The notes under the pieces: generated by a model
What the model was told of the DNA's origin: nothing
The model's database searches: none
Seen by the model: the letters and a program-made list of their open reading frames with translations, nothing else
Position numbers and translations under genes: made by a program
Part shown: piece by piece, positions 22,397-39,599 of the stretch
How the letters are laid out: each line of letters starts with the position of its first letter
Numbering within the stretch: the stretch's first letter is position 1
Source: Spirodela intermedia
Taxonomy: Eukaryota; Streptophyta; Magnoliopsida; Alismatales; Araceae
Assembly (NCBI GenBank): GCA_902729315.2
Contig: LR746273.1
Span: forward strand, 2,643,001 to 2,707,000
Reading direction: 5' to 3'
Length of the DNA stretch: 64,000 nt

Positions 22397-24375
22397 GCTA
22401 GAGTCATACCTGTAAGAGAGCCAAAGTCCCTGGCTGAGGATGCCCGCAGGTAAACCGTATTATTCTTTTAGAACGGCTAGTGTTGGGCACAGTTATTGCC
22501 CTCGTATCAGCTGCTCGGAGTTATCTTTTCCTGGTATAAAATGGGGTGAGATTTTTTTCATACTTTCTCTCTCTATCATGTCTTCGTGGATAGCTTCAGT
22601 TCTGAAAATGAGGAGAAAAGGAAGAAGAAGATGGGTGGCTATTCACTCTTCTGATGTTTGTTTTAATGTTCTCTCAAGAGAGAATAGGACGGGAATTTGG
22701 TCAACGCATTGGTCCAAGTTTTCAGTTCTCTGAGGGTGGTTAACATATTGAGCTGGATTATAATTTTGTTGTTTCTTGTAGTTTTGAATGAGTGAGATGT
22801 TGCTGTGATCTCATGTATAAATGCCATTTGACTAAAACCAAGCTGGTCAATTTAGAATCTAGTACCATAGGCACCTCGTTGACTTTTGTTTGTTCAAGAA
22901 AGAAGTTACTTTGGTCCTAAACTATACCAAATTTGAAGGGAGACAAACTATTTGATCTCGAAGGACCTTCCTCTAGTCTTTAGCCCCCCCCTCTAACAAC
23001 TGCATATAAAACCCTCTCATCTATGCTTGATTTTGAAATAAATATCCAGAAATCCAACGATATTTGCCAAGATATTCTTCAATTACAGCCTTGTTGAGAG
23101 AAATGGAAGAGAGACAAGATTCACGTATTGGGTTTCAAGAAATCAATTAGAAGGAAGACCTTGACCAGATATTTCATCTTTAGTTCGAGGGAAAAAGTGT
23201 AATCTCTCTAATGCCCTCATTCTGAGCATGTAGATGTTCAATCTTTGTTTAGATGTAGATCTAATGCCCTCAATGTTGAGGTACATTTGGTTAGATGTAG
23301 TTTAGTAAATGTTTTCATTTTATTTTCCAAAAAATATATTTTTTCTTATTTACTTTGATACATTAGTGGCGAGAGACGTGTAAAGACTATATACATGCAT
23401 AGTCAACTCAAATAATGGAGATAAATTTTTTCTAAGGATGATTTCAGTCACTACCGATCATAATTCGTATCAGTATTTGATAATCTCTCGATTTACTTAC
23501 TACTATTTCAGTCACTACTCGATTTATTTATACTACGTGTAAAGATGATTTATTTTCTACCGATCATATTTCAGTCACTACCGTTGACTATTGTAGACAT
23601 GTATATGTACATGACATGAGGTCAATGGGAGTCTGGCCTTTTTTTAATCATCAATTATCAAGATTGTCAACGGTGAATAACATTCTATTCATTATTAATA
23701 TCAATGCTTGAAGTATATTCACGTACTTAAAATGATGTAATCAACATAGGTCCCCAATACTTTTGGAATTTATTTCCATATATACTCTGTCAGCTACATC
23801 TTTTGGGTGCAAATTTTCACGGCTCATTCATTGGTTTTTACAAAGTTTTCCTTATTTTTTTCTATATGTTTCCTCTCTTTTCTCCTCTATTATTTTTCTT
23901 CTTATTTCCTTTTTTTTTTAATATCTAATTTGTGCTGATACCCTTAATCTATAATCCTTCATTCTGCTCTAAGATAGAGCAATCTAATAATGGATTGAAG
24001 GCAAAGCCATCTTGCCTTAGCTCTTCTTCTTATGGTTGCCGGAGGGTCTAACGTTCTCCTCTCATTCCTCTTCCTCCATCCTTCCCGTTGTGGGAAGGAG
24101 ACATCTCGTCCTGTGAGACGAAGGAGAGCACGCGTTGACTTCGAAGGCACCTATCTTATCAATGACTCCGAGGAGAGGGATTGTAGTCTCGCGTTGGAAG
24201 TCGCGTCATCGCCCGGGGAGAAGACAAGGAACCAGAGGTAAGTCAGGGGTACGAAGCCGTCAGTTCTCGCCTCTACTCTGACAGTCATGTCCACCTCCTG
24301 ACAGAGAACTGTGGCTAGGTCTCCGAACCCATGAAGTAAGAACATGAAATATAATAAATTTGATGAGGCAGGGTG
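22397..24375. other. intergenic region after the dihydrouridine synthase gene
   Basis: Probable 3' UTR, then AT-rich DNA. Three imperfect direct repeats around ATTTCAGTCACTAC start at 23441, 23505 and 23568. No gene recognised. Confidence 0.55.
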
Positions 24376-24466
24376 GAAAGAGAGAAGAGAGAAGAGAGAG
24401 AGAAGAGAGAGAGAGAGAGTGAGAGAGAGAGAGAGAGTGAGAGAGAGTGAGAGAGTGAGAGAGATG
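24376..24466. repeat. impure GA microsatellite, about 90 bp
   Basis: GAGAGA runs interrupted by AA and GT steps (GAGAAGAGAG, GAGAGTGAGAG), in the far 5' flank of the AP3-type gene. Confidence 0.9.
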
Positions 24467-24815
24467 ATCAGGGGATGGGAAGGATGTTGGGTGTGAGGGA
24501 TAAAGAGGACCTCAGTGCTGAGGACAAGGAGAGGCAGAAGAAAGAGACATCTCTCCCTCTCCGATAGCTACGTCGGTGGGGGCTCAACAGCACGGGGGGC
24601 GGTGGAGAGCTGTCGGCGTAAGCTCAGGGTATCGTCTCCTTCCACGAGGGTCGGGGGGGTTGGGTGGAGGACAGAAGATATTATTACACAGTGGGTTTTT
24701 CTCAAAGTACACCAGAAAGAAGGAAAGCAGAAGAGAACCCTTCCCCTTTGAAGGTGGGAAGCAGGTCGCTTCAATCTAGAGTTGTCTTGGTCTCTTATCC
24801 CTCTCCTCCTCCTCC

Positions 24816-24893
24816 TCTCTCTCTCTCTCTCTCTCTATCTCTATCTCTATCTCTCCCTCTCGCTCTCTGTATCTATTTACTCTCTCTCTCTAT
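24816..24893. repeat. CT / CTAT microsatellite, about 78 bp
   Basis: CT dinucleotides passing into CTATCT and CTCTCC variants and back to CT. The region 24467-26026 around it, including a 159-aa unrecognised open frame at 25143-25622, is otherwise featureless 5' flank of the AP3-type gene. Confidence 0.85.
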
Positions 24894-26026
24894 CGCCCCT
24901 CAGGGTAACGGACGACGGCTGGAGGTCCTAGGCTGCGGCGGTACTGTGAAGCATTCATTATGCGTTCGCCTACTCGAAATCTCCACGGGCGGGAGAAGAC
25001 GAAGGGGACGAAATACTACTGCCTTTGACATGCATGAATTCGTTGATATTCACAAGATCTCTTATTATTAGGTGGGGACGGCAATGACAAGGCCTTTCTG
25101 GGAAAGCTTAATCATCCATCGCGTCACTGCTCATTCCCGATCATGCTTGCATGGCTGTCTTTAGGTGCTTCTTCTAGCCACAGAGAGGAGAACTACGGGT
25201 GCTTTCTGCCTAAGCAAAAAGAAGCCCCAACCCATCTCCGGCCTTTCCAAACCCTATCTCCCCCCCCAAGGACAAATATGGCTCCTAAGCCGCACGTCCC
25301 CACTGTACGGGTGCCCACCATTGATAAGAGCTCAAGAGAAGCTTCCGACAGCTCCTCATTTAAGCTTCGCCGAACGGCCGCTGTCACGGGAAGACCCATC
25401 AGTTCCTCTTCCCTCCCTCTCTTCTGTTCCGGCTTCCGTAAGGGCTTTTCTCCGACATGCTTTCTTACAGAGGAGACGTCTTCTCAGAAGCCCTCCCAGC
25501 CCGTCTCATCCGTTGCTCGTAGGGTAAGTCAGTTCAGAGGCCCCTTAGTGGGTCTTCTTCTCCTGGGAGAAGATCAAGAGGAAGACCTGTCGGTTCTCTC
25601 TCCAGCCTCTAACCAGGCTTGACGATCTAGTATCCACTAGTAACATCAAAAATCAGCTTTTGGAGACCGTTTAGATAGGTGTTGTTGGTGACTCCCCTGG
25701 ACAACCCTAACCAGCGAGTGGGGAAGCTGGTTGCGGAGGAAGCGGAGAAAATGGAGTACATCACATGCGGGGCATAACTGCGCTGCTTTCATAGAAATGG
25801 AAAATGTTTCCACAAATGGAAGCAGGGACTTTTCCTTCACGAGCTCCCAGAAAGGGTCACTTCCTCTCTCCCTTCCCTCTTCCTCCCGTGTCCAGTTAAC
25901 CCTCCTCCATGAGATGGGCGGTGGTGCAGGTTAGTGTTTCCCTCTACGTCTGTCGTCGTGGGAGGAGGTGGAGAGTGGAGGGAGGGAGGAGGGGAGTAGA
26001 AAGGACTGGAGGAGGAAAGGCGTCGG

Positions 26027-26250
26027 ATGGGGGAAGGGAGGAAGACGGGGAGGGGGAAGATAGAGATAAAAATGATAGAGAACACGACCAACAGGCAGGT
26101 GACCTACTCCAAGAGGAGGGGAGGTCTCTTCAAGAAGGCCAAGGAGCTCACAGTGCTCTGTGACGCGCAGGTTTGCCTTCTCATGCTCTCCAGCACCAAC
26201 AAGTTCTGCGAGTATTGCAGCCCTTCGACCAAGTCCGCCCCAGCAAAACC

Positions 26251-26285
<35 letters not shown>

Positions 26286-29213
26286 ACTCACTCACTTCAC
26301 CTTCTTTTTCCGCAGCACGAAGGCCGTCTTTGACCGTTATCAGCAAGCCACACGGATCGACATCTGGGAAGAGCAGTATAATGTACGAGAGAGATCTTCT
26401 CTCTTCAAAACTTTGCTCATCATCTTTTCTCTCTCTCTCTCTCTGGCGCATGTGATATTAACCGCAAGCAGATCAAGCATATCTATATATTTTTCTAGGG
26501 TTTCTCATCCAATTTATGCTTGCGCAGAGCATGCAAAAGGAGTTGGCACAGCTCACGGACACGAACAACAGGCTCCGCCGAGAGATCAGGTAGATTGTCA
26601 GCCCGTCTCCTCCATCTATGTTGCTTGATATATTCTCTTCGTTTTCCGTCTTCCGGGAAAGATAATTCCTCCGAAGAGAAAGCAAGAACAAAAGGAACGC
26701 TAAGAGAGGTTTCCTGTGCAGTCAGAGGATGGGTGAGGATCTGGACGACCTAGACATGAGACAGCTGCGAGGTCTTGAGCAAGATATCGAGGAATCCCTG
26801 AACACAGTTCGGGGGAGAAAGGTGATCGTCCTCTCCATCCTTCCATCACGTCTTGTTTTTTTACTTACAATTTCTTCTCGTTCGTCCCTTCTTCATCTGC
26901 TTCGTCCCTTCTCCACATGTCTCCCTTCCACGCATATATAACGTACATCTTCGTCTGGGTTCTCATAACAGGAGAAGCAGATTTCCAGCCAGACGGAAAC
27001 TTTCAAGAAGAAGGTATGAGAACATCAACATAGAGACGTTTTCATCCTTCCTTTCTTGTTTTCTTCGTTCCAGTGCAATTTCCAGTCATCTCTCTCGTCG
27101 ATCCTGTGTGTCTTTCGTGGGCTGAGTCTTCCATGCCTAGTCTTTATCAGTCAGTGAGAAGAACAGTGGGACTAGACGGCCGAATCTCACGGACCCTGTT
27201 GATGAAAGATAAAGCGAAACGTACAGGTCTCTGACTCCACGTAGTAGGCACAGATGGTCATACCGTCGATGATTTGGACCTTAGGGGGTGCACTTTGTGA
27301 GAAATTTTCTTGGGTTTCATTGTGGACACGACCAGCTCGCCTTCTGTTTCCTCTTGATGTCGGACCTCCAGAGATATCTGGAGTAAATAGGAAGAAGAGA
27401 GGACTACAATCGCGCACAATAACGGGCTAACTTGCGAAGATCGAGTCACATCGCTGGAGACTGATGCCAACGTGCAAAAAGGTAGAATCCATCAAAGAAC
27501 AGGTTCTCTGGCGAAGAGAGAAGAGTTGGACTCTGGCGGTCGTTGGACGAGTTCGTCACTGATCAAAGATAATGTCTAGTCAGTCCCCACATAAAGGAGC
27601 GTCAAGAACAGGACGAAAGATGATGTTTTTATAATAATAAGGCCTTAGATTACCGGAAGACTATGGTCATTGAACGAATTATAGTGCCCTAGATTTGTAT
27701 GGTCGGCAAATTACCCGTATTAACCTAGCCGGAGGATGATACCGCTTCCGGATGCTGGTAGATATCGCTTTTCTTACGTAAGATAGATGGGGTCTTTGAT
27801 GTCTGCCTCCTCCATGACTCCCCCTTGTAACTTCTTATATCATTCAGCGCCGAAGACTCGACTTGGCTGTACCGAATCTTCTTATTCTGGCTGAAACCTT
27901 GCTATCATTTTATGGGTTATTCTTCCTGATGGTGGAGCTTGCTCTCCTTTTCATTGAGAGTGAAGATATCATATTGCTCCAGTTCCTACATATAGATTGG
28001 GATTGATCAGGATATCTATACGAGGTATCAATGGAATGTTTATCATCCTATTCCCAGGAAGCAACGTGTCTACTTGATCTTCGGTTACCGTCAAGGGGAT
28101 CGGGTGAAAAGCATAGAAAGCTGTGAAAAGAAGATGATTTTGGCATATATAGCATCGAGAGGATCAGCAGGTTATGGGCTGGAAGATTGCAGCAATTAAC
28201 TATGAAACTGAGACATTTGCTGTCTTAAAGAACCGGAGAGGCATGGTTTGATCCACAGGACGAGCCAGAGACTTCTCTGGTGGAGCAAAAAGTGATCGAT
28301 CTTCCACGGCTTCGCGCATTTTACTTCCAAGATCCAATTTCTCTGAAATTTCTCTTTTAATGTTTCGTTGGGTCAGCGTAGAATGATCCATAATCTTCAC
28401 AGTGGTGCCTACTATATACTTGATGAATATCACGTGAACAACAGACTGCAGCCATCTGGGAATGATGATATCATATCACAGAGAGGAAAGAAAAACCCAG
28501 AAATCTATGACAAATAATGGTGGAACATTAAGATAGTTTCGCCTAGCTCAGGTTTTCTAGGGTTCTTAGTTTCCCTGACAGACGCTAGTGAGTCCCTTTA
28601 TTATGACTCATGAGACTCTATATTTCTTCCACTTTGACTCTTTCTATTTTTCCTTTCATTCATATTTTTTCTCTGATCGAGTAGTCAACTGATTCTCCTT
28701 GCAGGTGAAGAGCTCCGAGGTTCAGCATCATATGCTGCTGCAGAAACTGGTTAGTTTTCTTGCGCTCCATCCCGTTTCTTCGCGTCTTTGGTCCCGTTTG
28801 GATTGCCGGAAAACGAATAAGAGAGTGGAGATTCCGAAACCCCTAGCTCCCAAATGATAAATATGGACGTGTCAAGGAGTGAAACTACGTGGATGATTAT
28901 GGAATATACACGTGTCAAAAGAGGACTATTTTTTCGATGAGCTTTTCTTCTTGGACGGGCCTTATTGGGTTATTATGAGGCCCATTATAATTTCCTTTAC
29001 TGCCCATTAAGTAGACTTGTCTGATCTCCGCAGCAAGAGGTCGAAGCGAGGTTCAACTACGGCTACGTTGACGGCGGACCAAATGAGTTTGGGCCTTTAA
29101 TGGACCTCAGCGGCGGGGAGGCGGCCCACCAAACGTACGGCTTCCGCGTGCAGCCGAGCCAGCCCAATCTGCATGGCGCGGGGTATGGCTTCCACGAGCT
29201 CCGCCTCTCCTGA
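26027..29213 (+). CDS. AP3: APETALA3-lineage (B-class) MIKC MADS-box transcription factor
   Basis: Seven exons, the standard AP3 layout: 26027-26232, 26316-26382, 26528-26589, 26722-26821, 26972-27013, 28705-28749 and 29034-29213, giving 233 aa. The MADS domain reads [53 protein letters not shown]. The I region ([19 protein letters not shown]) and K domain ([39 protein letters not shown]) follow. The C-terminus has the PI-derived motif ([12 protein letters not shown]) and a paleoAP3 tail (YGFHELRLS). AP3 acts with PISTILLATA in petal/inner-tepal and stamen identity. The usual ATG of MGRGK is replaced by ACG (26045-26047); the in-frame ATG at 26027 adds six residues (MGEGRK) before T-GRGK. Exon 1/exon 2 are split by an 83-bp intron with a CT tract; intron 5 is 1.7 kb. 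An S replaces the usual R in REIRQRM, created at the exon 3/4 junction. Confidence 0.93.
26251..26285. repeat. (CT)n tract in the first intron of the AP3-type gene
   Basis: Fills much of the 83-bp intron and may act as its polypyrimidine tract. A similar shorter CT run lies in intron 2 (about 26428-26443). Confidence 0.85.
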
Positions 29214-31047
29214 CGTGGACGCGGGTCCCCCATGCAGACTGAGGCAACTTCATAAGGCCCATGGTCCCCTCGCACCATGCTCCTCGGACATGCTATGAGC
29301 CAAGACTCGAACTTGATCACGCAATCTATTCTATCCTACGCCCCCCAGCTCGTAACCCTCATGACGCGTTGACTTCTCGTTGACTGTATGATTGATCGGA
29401 AACCTGCGGAACCCATTTTCACAGTAGCCGTTTCCAAAGGTTACTACTGCAACGTTGGCAAGCGAGTATGGATTTCAACGCCGCCGCCGCCCGGGGGTCG
29501 AGGAGGTGGTGGTGGGGACAGCGCCGACGGACGAATCTTCCACTCTAGTCAACCTTCCGGTGGCTTTAATGCTGAAGCTCCTCCCATGTCGCCGTAAGAA
29601 AGAGAAACGGGTGGACAATCGAGTGATCTTACAAATCACCTGACAAAAATGGGTTATTGAGCTTAAATATTGACCGACATGGAACAGGTACGGTTCCCAT
29701 TATTGGAAAGAATCTTCCAAACGAGCAGCAGGCGGGCCACCATGGCTGGTCTGTGTGAGGTTGCCGACAGCCGAGGAAGAAGCTAATGACAGCAAAGACG
29801 AGGATAGAGAGAGAGAAAAAGAGAGTGAGGGGGGGGAGGGGGGGGGGACTGGGCCAGCCTCCATCCGTGGGAGCGGCGGAAGACAGCAACCTAACGGGAT
29901 TATTTCAGAAAAATAAACCCAGCAAGAACACGATCCGGAGGAAAACAAAGTTCGCCAGAAGAGCCGCGCAGATGCATAATTTCACAGAGTAAGCTTCAAC
30001 AGTCATCCAGAACTCCATCAAATATTTTAATGGTAGTGGAGGAGGGCGAAGGGAGGCGACGGGCGTCAGCGGTACTGTCCAATACAGTCGGTTTCGAGCT
30101 TTCGTTTGCTCAGAGGAGGAACTGCTCTGTCTGCGCCGGAGAAGAAGAAGAAGAGGCTGAGGGGCGATGCTGATTCTGGAGCTCGGTATCTGGGTCATCC
30201 CCTTCACCCTCTTGATCGCCCCCTGCAGGAGATTCACCCTCCTGGTCGCGAACCATCAGGAGCTCCGGTGGAGCATGGCCGCCCCTCTCTCCGCAGTCCC
30301 CAACGCACGGAGATACCCGGGGAGGATTCCGAGCATGGGTATCATCATCTAAACCTTCTCCTCGCCGGAGGGGCCTGTGAAATGGTTGGAGGATCATGAC
30401 CACGGCAGGAATCTTTAAATGGTTTTGTGGGGGAGAAACCCATCATTTTTTTCCCGTAGAAATCAATTCCAGCTGCATTGTGCTGCAGATCTCTACATCT
30501 CCGCAGAAGAAGCCCATCTGTCACTCGTCATAAAATATTTTTATCAATACATATTATGAGGAAGAAAATGAAGGATCGGGCAAATATCAGGGAATATGTC
30601 GTAGATCGATTGATTCAGGAATGAATCGGAGGTGGTCGATGCGAGATTTATGTCACGAGAAAACATTGGCCACGGGCGGGGGGCCATTCATGCATCATGA
30701 ATCATGTTAAGAAGCCATACCTTCCTGGCTGCTTCAGCTTGGCAATCCTAAATGACAGGTTTTGACAGTTCGATTGAGCCTCACTTAGTAGCAGCAGCAG
30801 CTCCTTCGAACAATATATTCGATCCTCCAAGGAATCGAGTCCAAAGGGAGCAATCTGCATTCCACACCATAATCACCAATTATCCGAGTTTAGTCGGAGG
30901 AAGCTAGAGATAACTGGATTTCTGATCACAGCTGTTAACCTGAGTGCGGATGAAGAGGGACCGGCTTCCTTCAGATGAAGATAGGTTGCAAGGCAGATTG
31001 CCCAGTATAAACCGAGCTCGCAGAACGTTGTGGTCGGCTATGGATCG
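29214..31047. other. intergenic region between the AP3-type gene and the PPR gene
   Basis: 3' flanks of two convergent genes. Contains G-runs at 29827-29847 and several unrelated short open frames. No exon with conserved protein similarity was seen. Confidence 0.5.
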
Positions 31048-33096
31048 TCAACCAGGTACCCCGAAGAGCACCTCCCAGCAACGGTCAATTGCGACCATCA
31101 CCTTCCTCCGCTTGGCCAACCCCCTGACCACTTTCTCCCAGGTGGAGGCCCCCGGACCGAGATGCTTCCTGAGCATAGCTTCCACGATCACCGCTGCTCC
31201 TGCCGCTCTTTCCCTTCTGAACATCCTCGCCGCCAAACCTTCCAGAAACTCCAGCACTTTCTCCCCTCCGCTATCCCTGAGGCTCCCCAGGAAGATGTTG
31301 CAGGTGACCAAATCGGGGTCGCAGCCCCTGTCCAGCATCTGCCCCAGCAGCGCCACCGCGCGGGTGAGCTCCCCGCTCTTGCAGAGCCCACCGAGAAGGA
31401 TGTTGTAGATGACGGCGTCCGGCTCAGGCCCGCCACTGGCCACCATGCCGCTGAACAGCCGCATGCCGGCGTCCAGCCGCCCGCTCTCGCAGAGCCCCCT
31501 TATCATGGCTCCATAGGTGACCACGTCGGGGGTGCAGCCTTCGCTCACCATGCGCTTCCACGCCATCATCCCCTCCCTCACCAGCCGCGCCTCGCACAGG
31601 CCGTGGATCAGCACGCTGTAGCTCACCTGGTTGGGCCGGCAGCCGGCGCTGACCATCTCCCTCCATATCCCCACTGCTTTCTCGCTCCTCCCCGCCTTGA
31701 AGTAGCCCTCCATCAGAACACTGTAGGTGTAGACGTTGGGCTTGCAGCCGTCTGCCGCCATCGTTGTGAGAGCTGTCTCCGCCTCCTCAACGTTGCCTCC
31801 TCTGCAGAGCCCATGGAGGAGGCATGTGTAGAGGACGGTGTTGGGCTTCAGCCCCTTTGACTTCATGGCCGCCCAAAGCCTCAGGGCTTCCTCCGGCCTC
31901 TCGGAGTTGAACATGCCGCAGAGGAGGGACGAGTAGATGAATTCATTCGGGAAGAAACCTTCGTCCGCCATGGCTCCCACTAGTCTCTCCGCATCAGATG
32001 TCCGCCCGCACTTGACCAGCCCGTCTAGAATGGTCCCGTAGGTGATCTCATTTGGGCTTCTCCCGCTCTTCACCATCCTCTCCAGCAGCTCGATGGCGGA
32101 GTCCAGCTTCCCCTTCAGGCAAAGACCATGGATTAACGTGTTGTAGGTGGCCTCCGTGGGGAGGCAGCCCTTGAGGGCCATATTCCGCGTGAGGTTGGCG
32201 GCTCGCCGGAGATCGCCGCGATGGCAGAGGGCGCGGAGGAGTGTGTTGAAGGTCACTGCCGTGGGAGGGCACCCCTCTACGTGCATTTCGTCGAGCAGGC
32301 TCATGGCCTCCTCTACCCGGCCCTCTCTGCAGAGCCCGTCCATCAGGGTGGAGTAGGTGAAAGCGTCCGCGCTGTAGCCGCGGCGGGGAAGGTCCCGGAA
32401 GATCTCCACCGCCTGGTCGAGGTCTCCGGATCTGCAGAGGCACTTGAGCAGAAGATTGTATGTGAGAAGATTGGGGGTAAGCCCCCCACCAGCGGCCACA
32501 CGGGCGTGGAAGGCGACGGCCTCCTCGAAGAGGCCGGAGGAGACGACAGCGTTGAGTGCAGAGTTGAAGGAGCGAATGGTGGGGGAGCAGCGGAAGTCGC
32601 CAGTCATTCGATCGAACAGGTAGAGGGCACAATGGGGAAGGCGGAGGCGAGCGCAGGCACGGAAGGCTGTAATGAAGAGGCTCTCCGGGAGACTGCGGCC
32701 CTGTCGGCTCATGGTGTGGAGGAGCTTCTCGAGGGAGTCGAAGTCGCCGTTCTCGGCGAAGGAGCGGGCCAGGTTGCAGAAGGTGGCGTCGCCCTGCGTG
32801 TAGCGGCCGGACCTGGCCGGCGGTTCGAACATCTCCTCCGCCATTAGAATGTGAGGCGGAGGCGGCGGCGGTAGAGCGACGACGCCTTCCGATGGTTCGT
32901 CCTCCGCGCCCGCCTCGGCCGTAAAGGATGAAGAAGAGACAGAAACCCGGGAGATGGAGAGACGACGGCGGAAGGAAGAGGATGAGGAAAGAGGGGGTCT
33001 TTTTCTTCTGCAAAGAGATGAGAAACGGAAGTAGGAGGATCGCATCTCAGAACCAGGATCTGGTTCTGCTCGGCGGCGGGCGAAAGAAGTGCGCAT
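31048..33096 (-). CDS. EMB1025: P-type pentatricopeptide repeat protein, EMB1025-like
   Basis: Intronless 682-aa frame. The first ATG is at 33096 (MRTSFARRRAEPDPG). A variable N-terminus with serine and proline runs is followed by about fourteen 35-residue PPR motifs, for example NLLTYNLLLKCLCRSGDLDQ, AFTYSTLMDGLCREGRVEEA, EATYNTLIHGLCLKGKLDSA and NVYTYSVLMEGYFKAGRSEK. The signature GDFDSLEKLL before the repeats, DRGCDPDLVTCNIFLGSL near the end and the terminal AIDRCWEVLF follow the layout of Arabidopsis At4g20090 (EMBRYO DEFECTIVE 1025). It has no PLS, E or DYW domain, so a role in organellar RNA processing or stability is more likely than editing by its own domain. N-terminal arginines and serines fit a mitochondrial presequence. 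Confidence 0.92.
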   Translation of the reverse strand: MRTSFARRRAEPDPGSEMRSSYFRFSSLCRRKRPPLSSSSSFRRRLSISRVSVSSSSFTAEAGAEDEPSEGVVALPPPPPPHILMAEEMFEPPARSGRYTQGDATFCNLARSFAENGDFDSLEKLLHTMSRQGRSLPESLFITAFRACARLRLPHCALYLFDRMTGDFRCSPTIRSFNSALNAVVSSGLFEEAVAFHARVAAGGGLTPNLLTYNLLLKCLCRSGDLDQAVEIFRDLPRRGYSADAFTYSTLMDGLCREGRVEEAMSLLDEMHVEGCPPTAVTFNTLLRALCHRGDLRRAANLTRNMALKGCLPTEATYNTLIHGLCLKGKLDSAIELLERMVKSGRSPNEITYGTILDGLVKCGRTSDAERLVGAMADEGFFPNEFIYSSLLCGMFNSERPEEALRLWAAMKSKGLKPNTVLYTCLLHGLCRGGNVEEAETALTTMAADGCKPNVYTYSVLMEGYFKAGRSEKAVGIWREMVSAGCRPNQVSYSVLIHGLCEARLVREGMMAWKRMVSEGCTPDVVTYGAMIRGLCESGRLDAGMRLFSGMVASGGPEPDAVIYNILLGGLCKSGELTRAVALLGQMLDRGCDPDLVTCNIFLGSLRDSGGEKVLEFLEGLAARMFRRERAAGAAVIVEAMLRKHLGPGASTWEKVVRGLAKRRKVMVAIDRCWEVLFGVPG

Positions 33097-37585
<4,489 letters not shown>

Positions 37586-39254
37586 TGATGCGACTTAATC
37601 ATTATATAATAAATCACGTAAATTTAAATTTCTAAAACTAAAAAATATTTATATTTATATTTTTATAAGTATTTAAAATTTAATTAATTAATTTAAAGAT
37701 TATTAAATGCTTTAAAAATAGTAAAAATTTCTAAGTTGATCATATGGATGTAAGATAATATATAATAATATTTTAAATTTTTTCCTAAAAAATATAAGTT
37801 TTTATGATATTTAGAGTAAATGATGAATATAAAATATACTAAAATTTTGTGAAAAAAGAAATAAATGTGTGAACATTATGATAACATCAACATTTTGACA
37901 AATATAATTTGAATAGAAATAGAGTTTCATTTAGTGATTCTTATATGAACCATTATAGATGATTTAATTGATCAAGCTAAGATTTATAAAAGTTAAAATA
38001 GTAATAATTAAATTAAAAAGGTTTTTTTAAATTAAAAATCACATAAATCTCACTAAATTAAGTAAATATTAAGTTTTAAAGTAAAAAAATTAAAATTTTG
38101 ACTTTTTGATAGTAAATACTAGAATTCTATGTTTGAGAGGATTATATTATGATGTTCATAACTTTTAAAAAAATTCTTAGATGTAGATGATGTGGACAAT
38201 CTCTATATCTTTTTATGAAGTCTAGAAATCAATGAAGTAGATTGATGAATCATTTTTAGTAGCTATCACTTGTTTGAAAGAAAAAAATACAACATTATGA
38301 ATCTCTAGTAGCTGTCACCCAATAGAGAAAAGTTGGATGGAGGTGAGGCATATCTTATGGAACTTTATCGTGAAGTCTGCATAGTAAGAAGAGGGTTTTT
38401 ATCATATTTACTATGCACTCAAGAGGTGGCAACTCATCTCTCGATAGATCGTCCTTTTCTCAACAACAATTGGTTTGTCAATTAATTAAAGATTTTTTAC
38501 TCAATAAATTTATGATATTTTTATCTAGAATTATTTGATAGTTGGTAATAATACTATGTAAATCGAGTTGATAATATTTTATTGATGATTGAACGATTTT
38601 GATAACTTAATCATTGACCAAAGTAGAAAAAAAGAAGATTTAATCAAATAAAAATATGAGTCTTAACTCTAGTAGAATTTGAATTTGTATGTGTGAGAGA
38701 GGTAATCAATTAAACTTATACCCTTAGTGATGTCAGTAAGTTGCTTCTTTCTCATAGATCGGAGACAATATAGATGTAAAAATATGTAAAATGTACTTGG
38801 TCGACTATTTCTGATGATTTAAGACAAATATATGATAATATGTATTTATATTATCAATATAAATGTAAACCACTATTTGCTCTTCGTTTGATTAGTCATG
38901 CACAACATGATAAGAGAATGTTGCATATGTCCCCCTTATTGGTTCTTACTTGAGTCCTTTGCTCGCTGCTCCATCTAATTATGCTTTTGACCCACTTGAG
39001 CATCCAATTGGCTAGTGAGACCCTCTTTTTAAAAAAAATATTTGTATTTTATTTTATTTATTTTTATTTATCTCAAAATTATAATTAAAAATATTATATA
39101 GATTTACATAAACTTATATAATTAGCCAAAAAATTACATTAATCAATTAAAAATCACTTTTCACAATTAAGTACAAAAATGTCTATTTATCATGAGTTAA
39201 GACTTAAAATACATTATTAATTAATTATTAACTTATGATAACGAAGACTTATTA
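37586..39254. mobile_element. probable solo LTR, copy 1 (1669 bp)
   Basis: Begins TGATGCGACTTAATC and ends GAAGACTTATTA; flanked by the identical 5-bp sequence ACCAT at 37581-37585 and 39255-39259. It aligns by eye along its length with copies 2 and 3 (same order of landmarks: CACGTAAATTT near the start, ACTCATCTCTCGATAGATCG in the middle, TTTATCATGAGTTAAGAC near the end). There is no coding capacity. It is the most diverged copy, and the final CA has become TA. Confidence 0.75.
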
Positions 39255-39599
39255 ACCATAAAATATCACAAAAACAAGTGATGTGCCCAAAGTCATTAAT
39301 TTAAGCACTTAAATTTAATATTTATAATTAAAAACTCAAATAAACTATTTTTAATTATAAGGATTTCAGGTCAATCCTTAGTAATATTAAAAAGTTGAAA
39401 GCATCATTTTAATATATAAAATGTGAAAAAAAATTTAAATAGTAGTTTTTGTAAATCATGAATTCCAAAGGTATCTAACTTTAAAAATTAAAGAAAAATA
39501 CAAAAATATCAATAACTAACTATAATTTAACATCCTTAAAAAAATCTCATAATTCGAAGTGTTATTGTATGAACAACAAAATTACTAGAGGTGGAAAAT

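Noticed and set aside
25143-25622. 159-codon open frame upstream of the AP3-type gene
   Set aside because: It has an ATG but no recognisable domain, other frames are equally open, and no coding bias is evident. It could be a lineage-specific gene, but the sequence alone does not support it.
32048-33013. 321-codon minus-strand frame overlapping the EMB1025-like gene
   Set aside because: Out-of-frame shadow of the PPR coding region.
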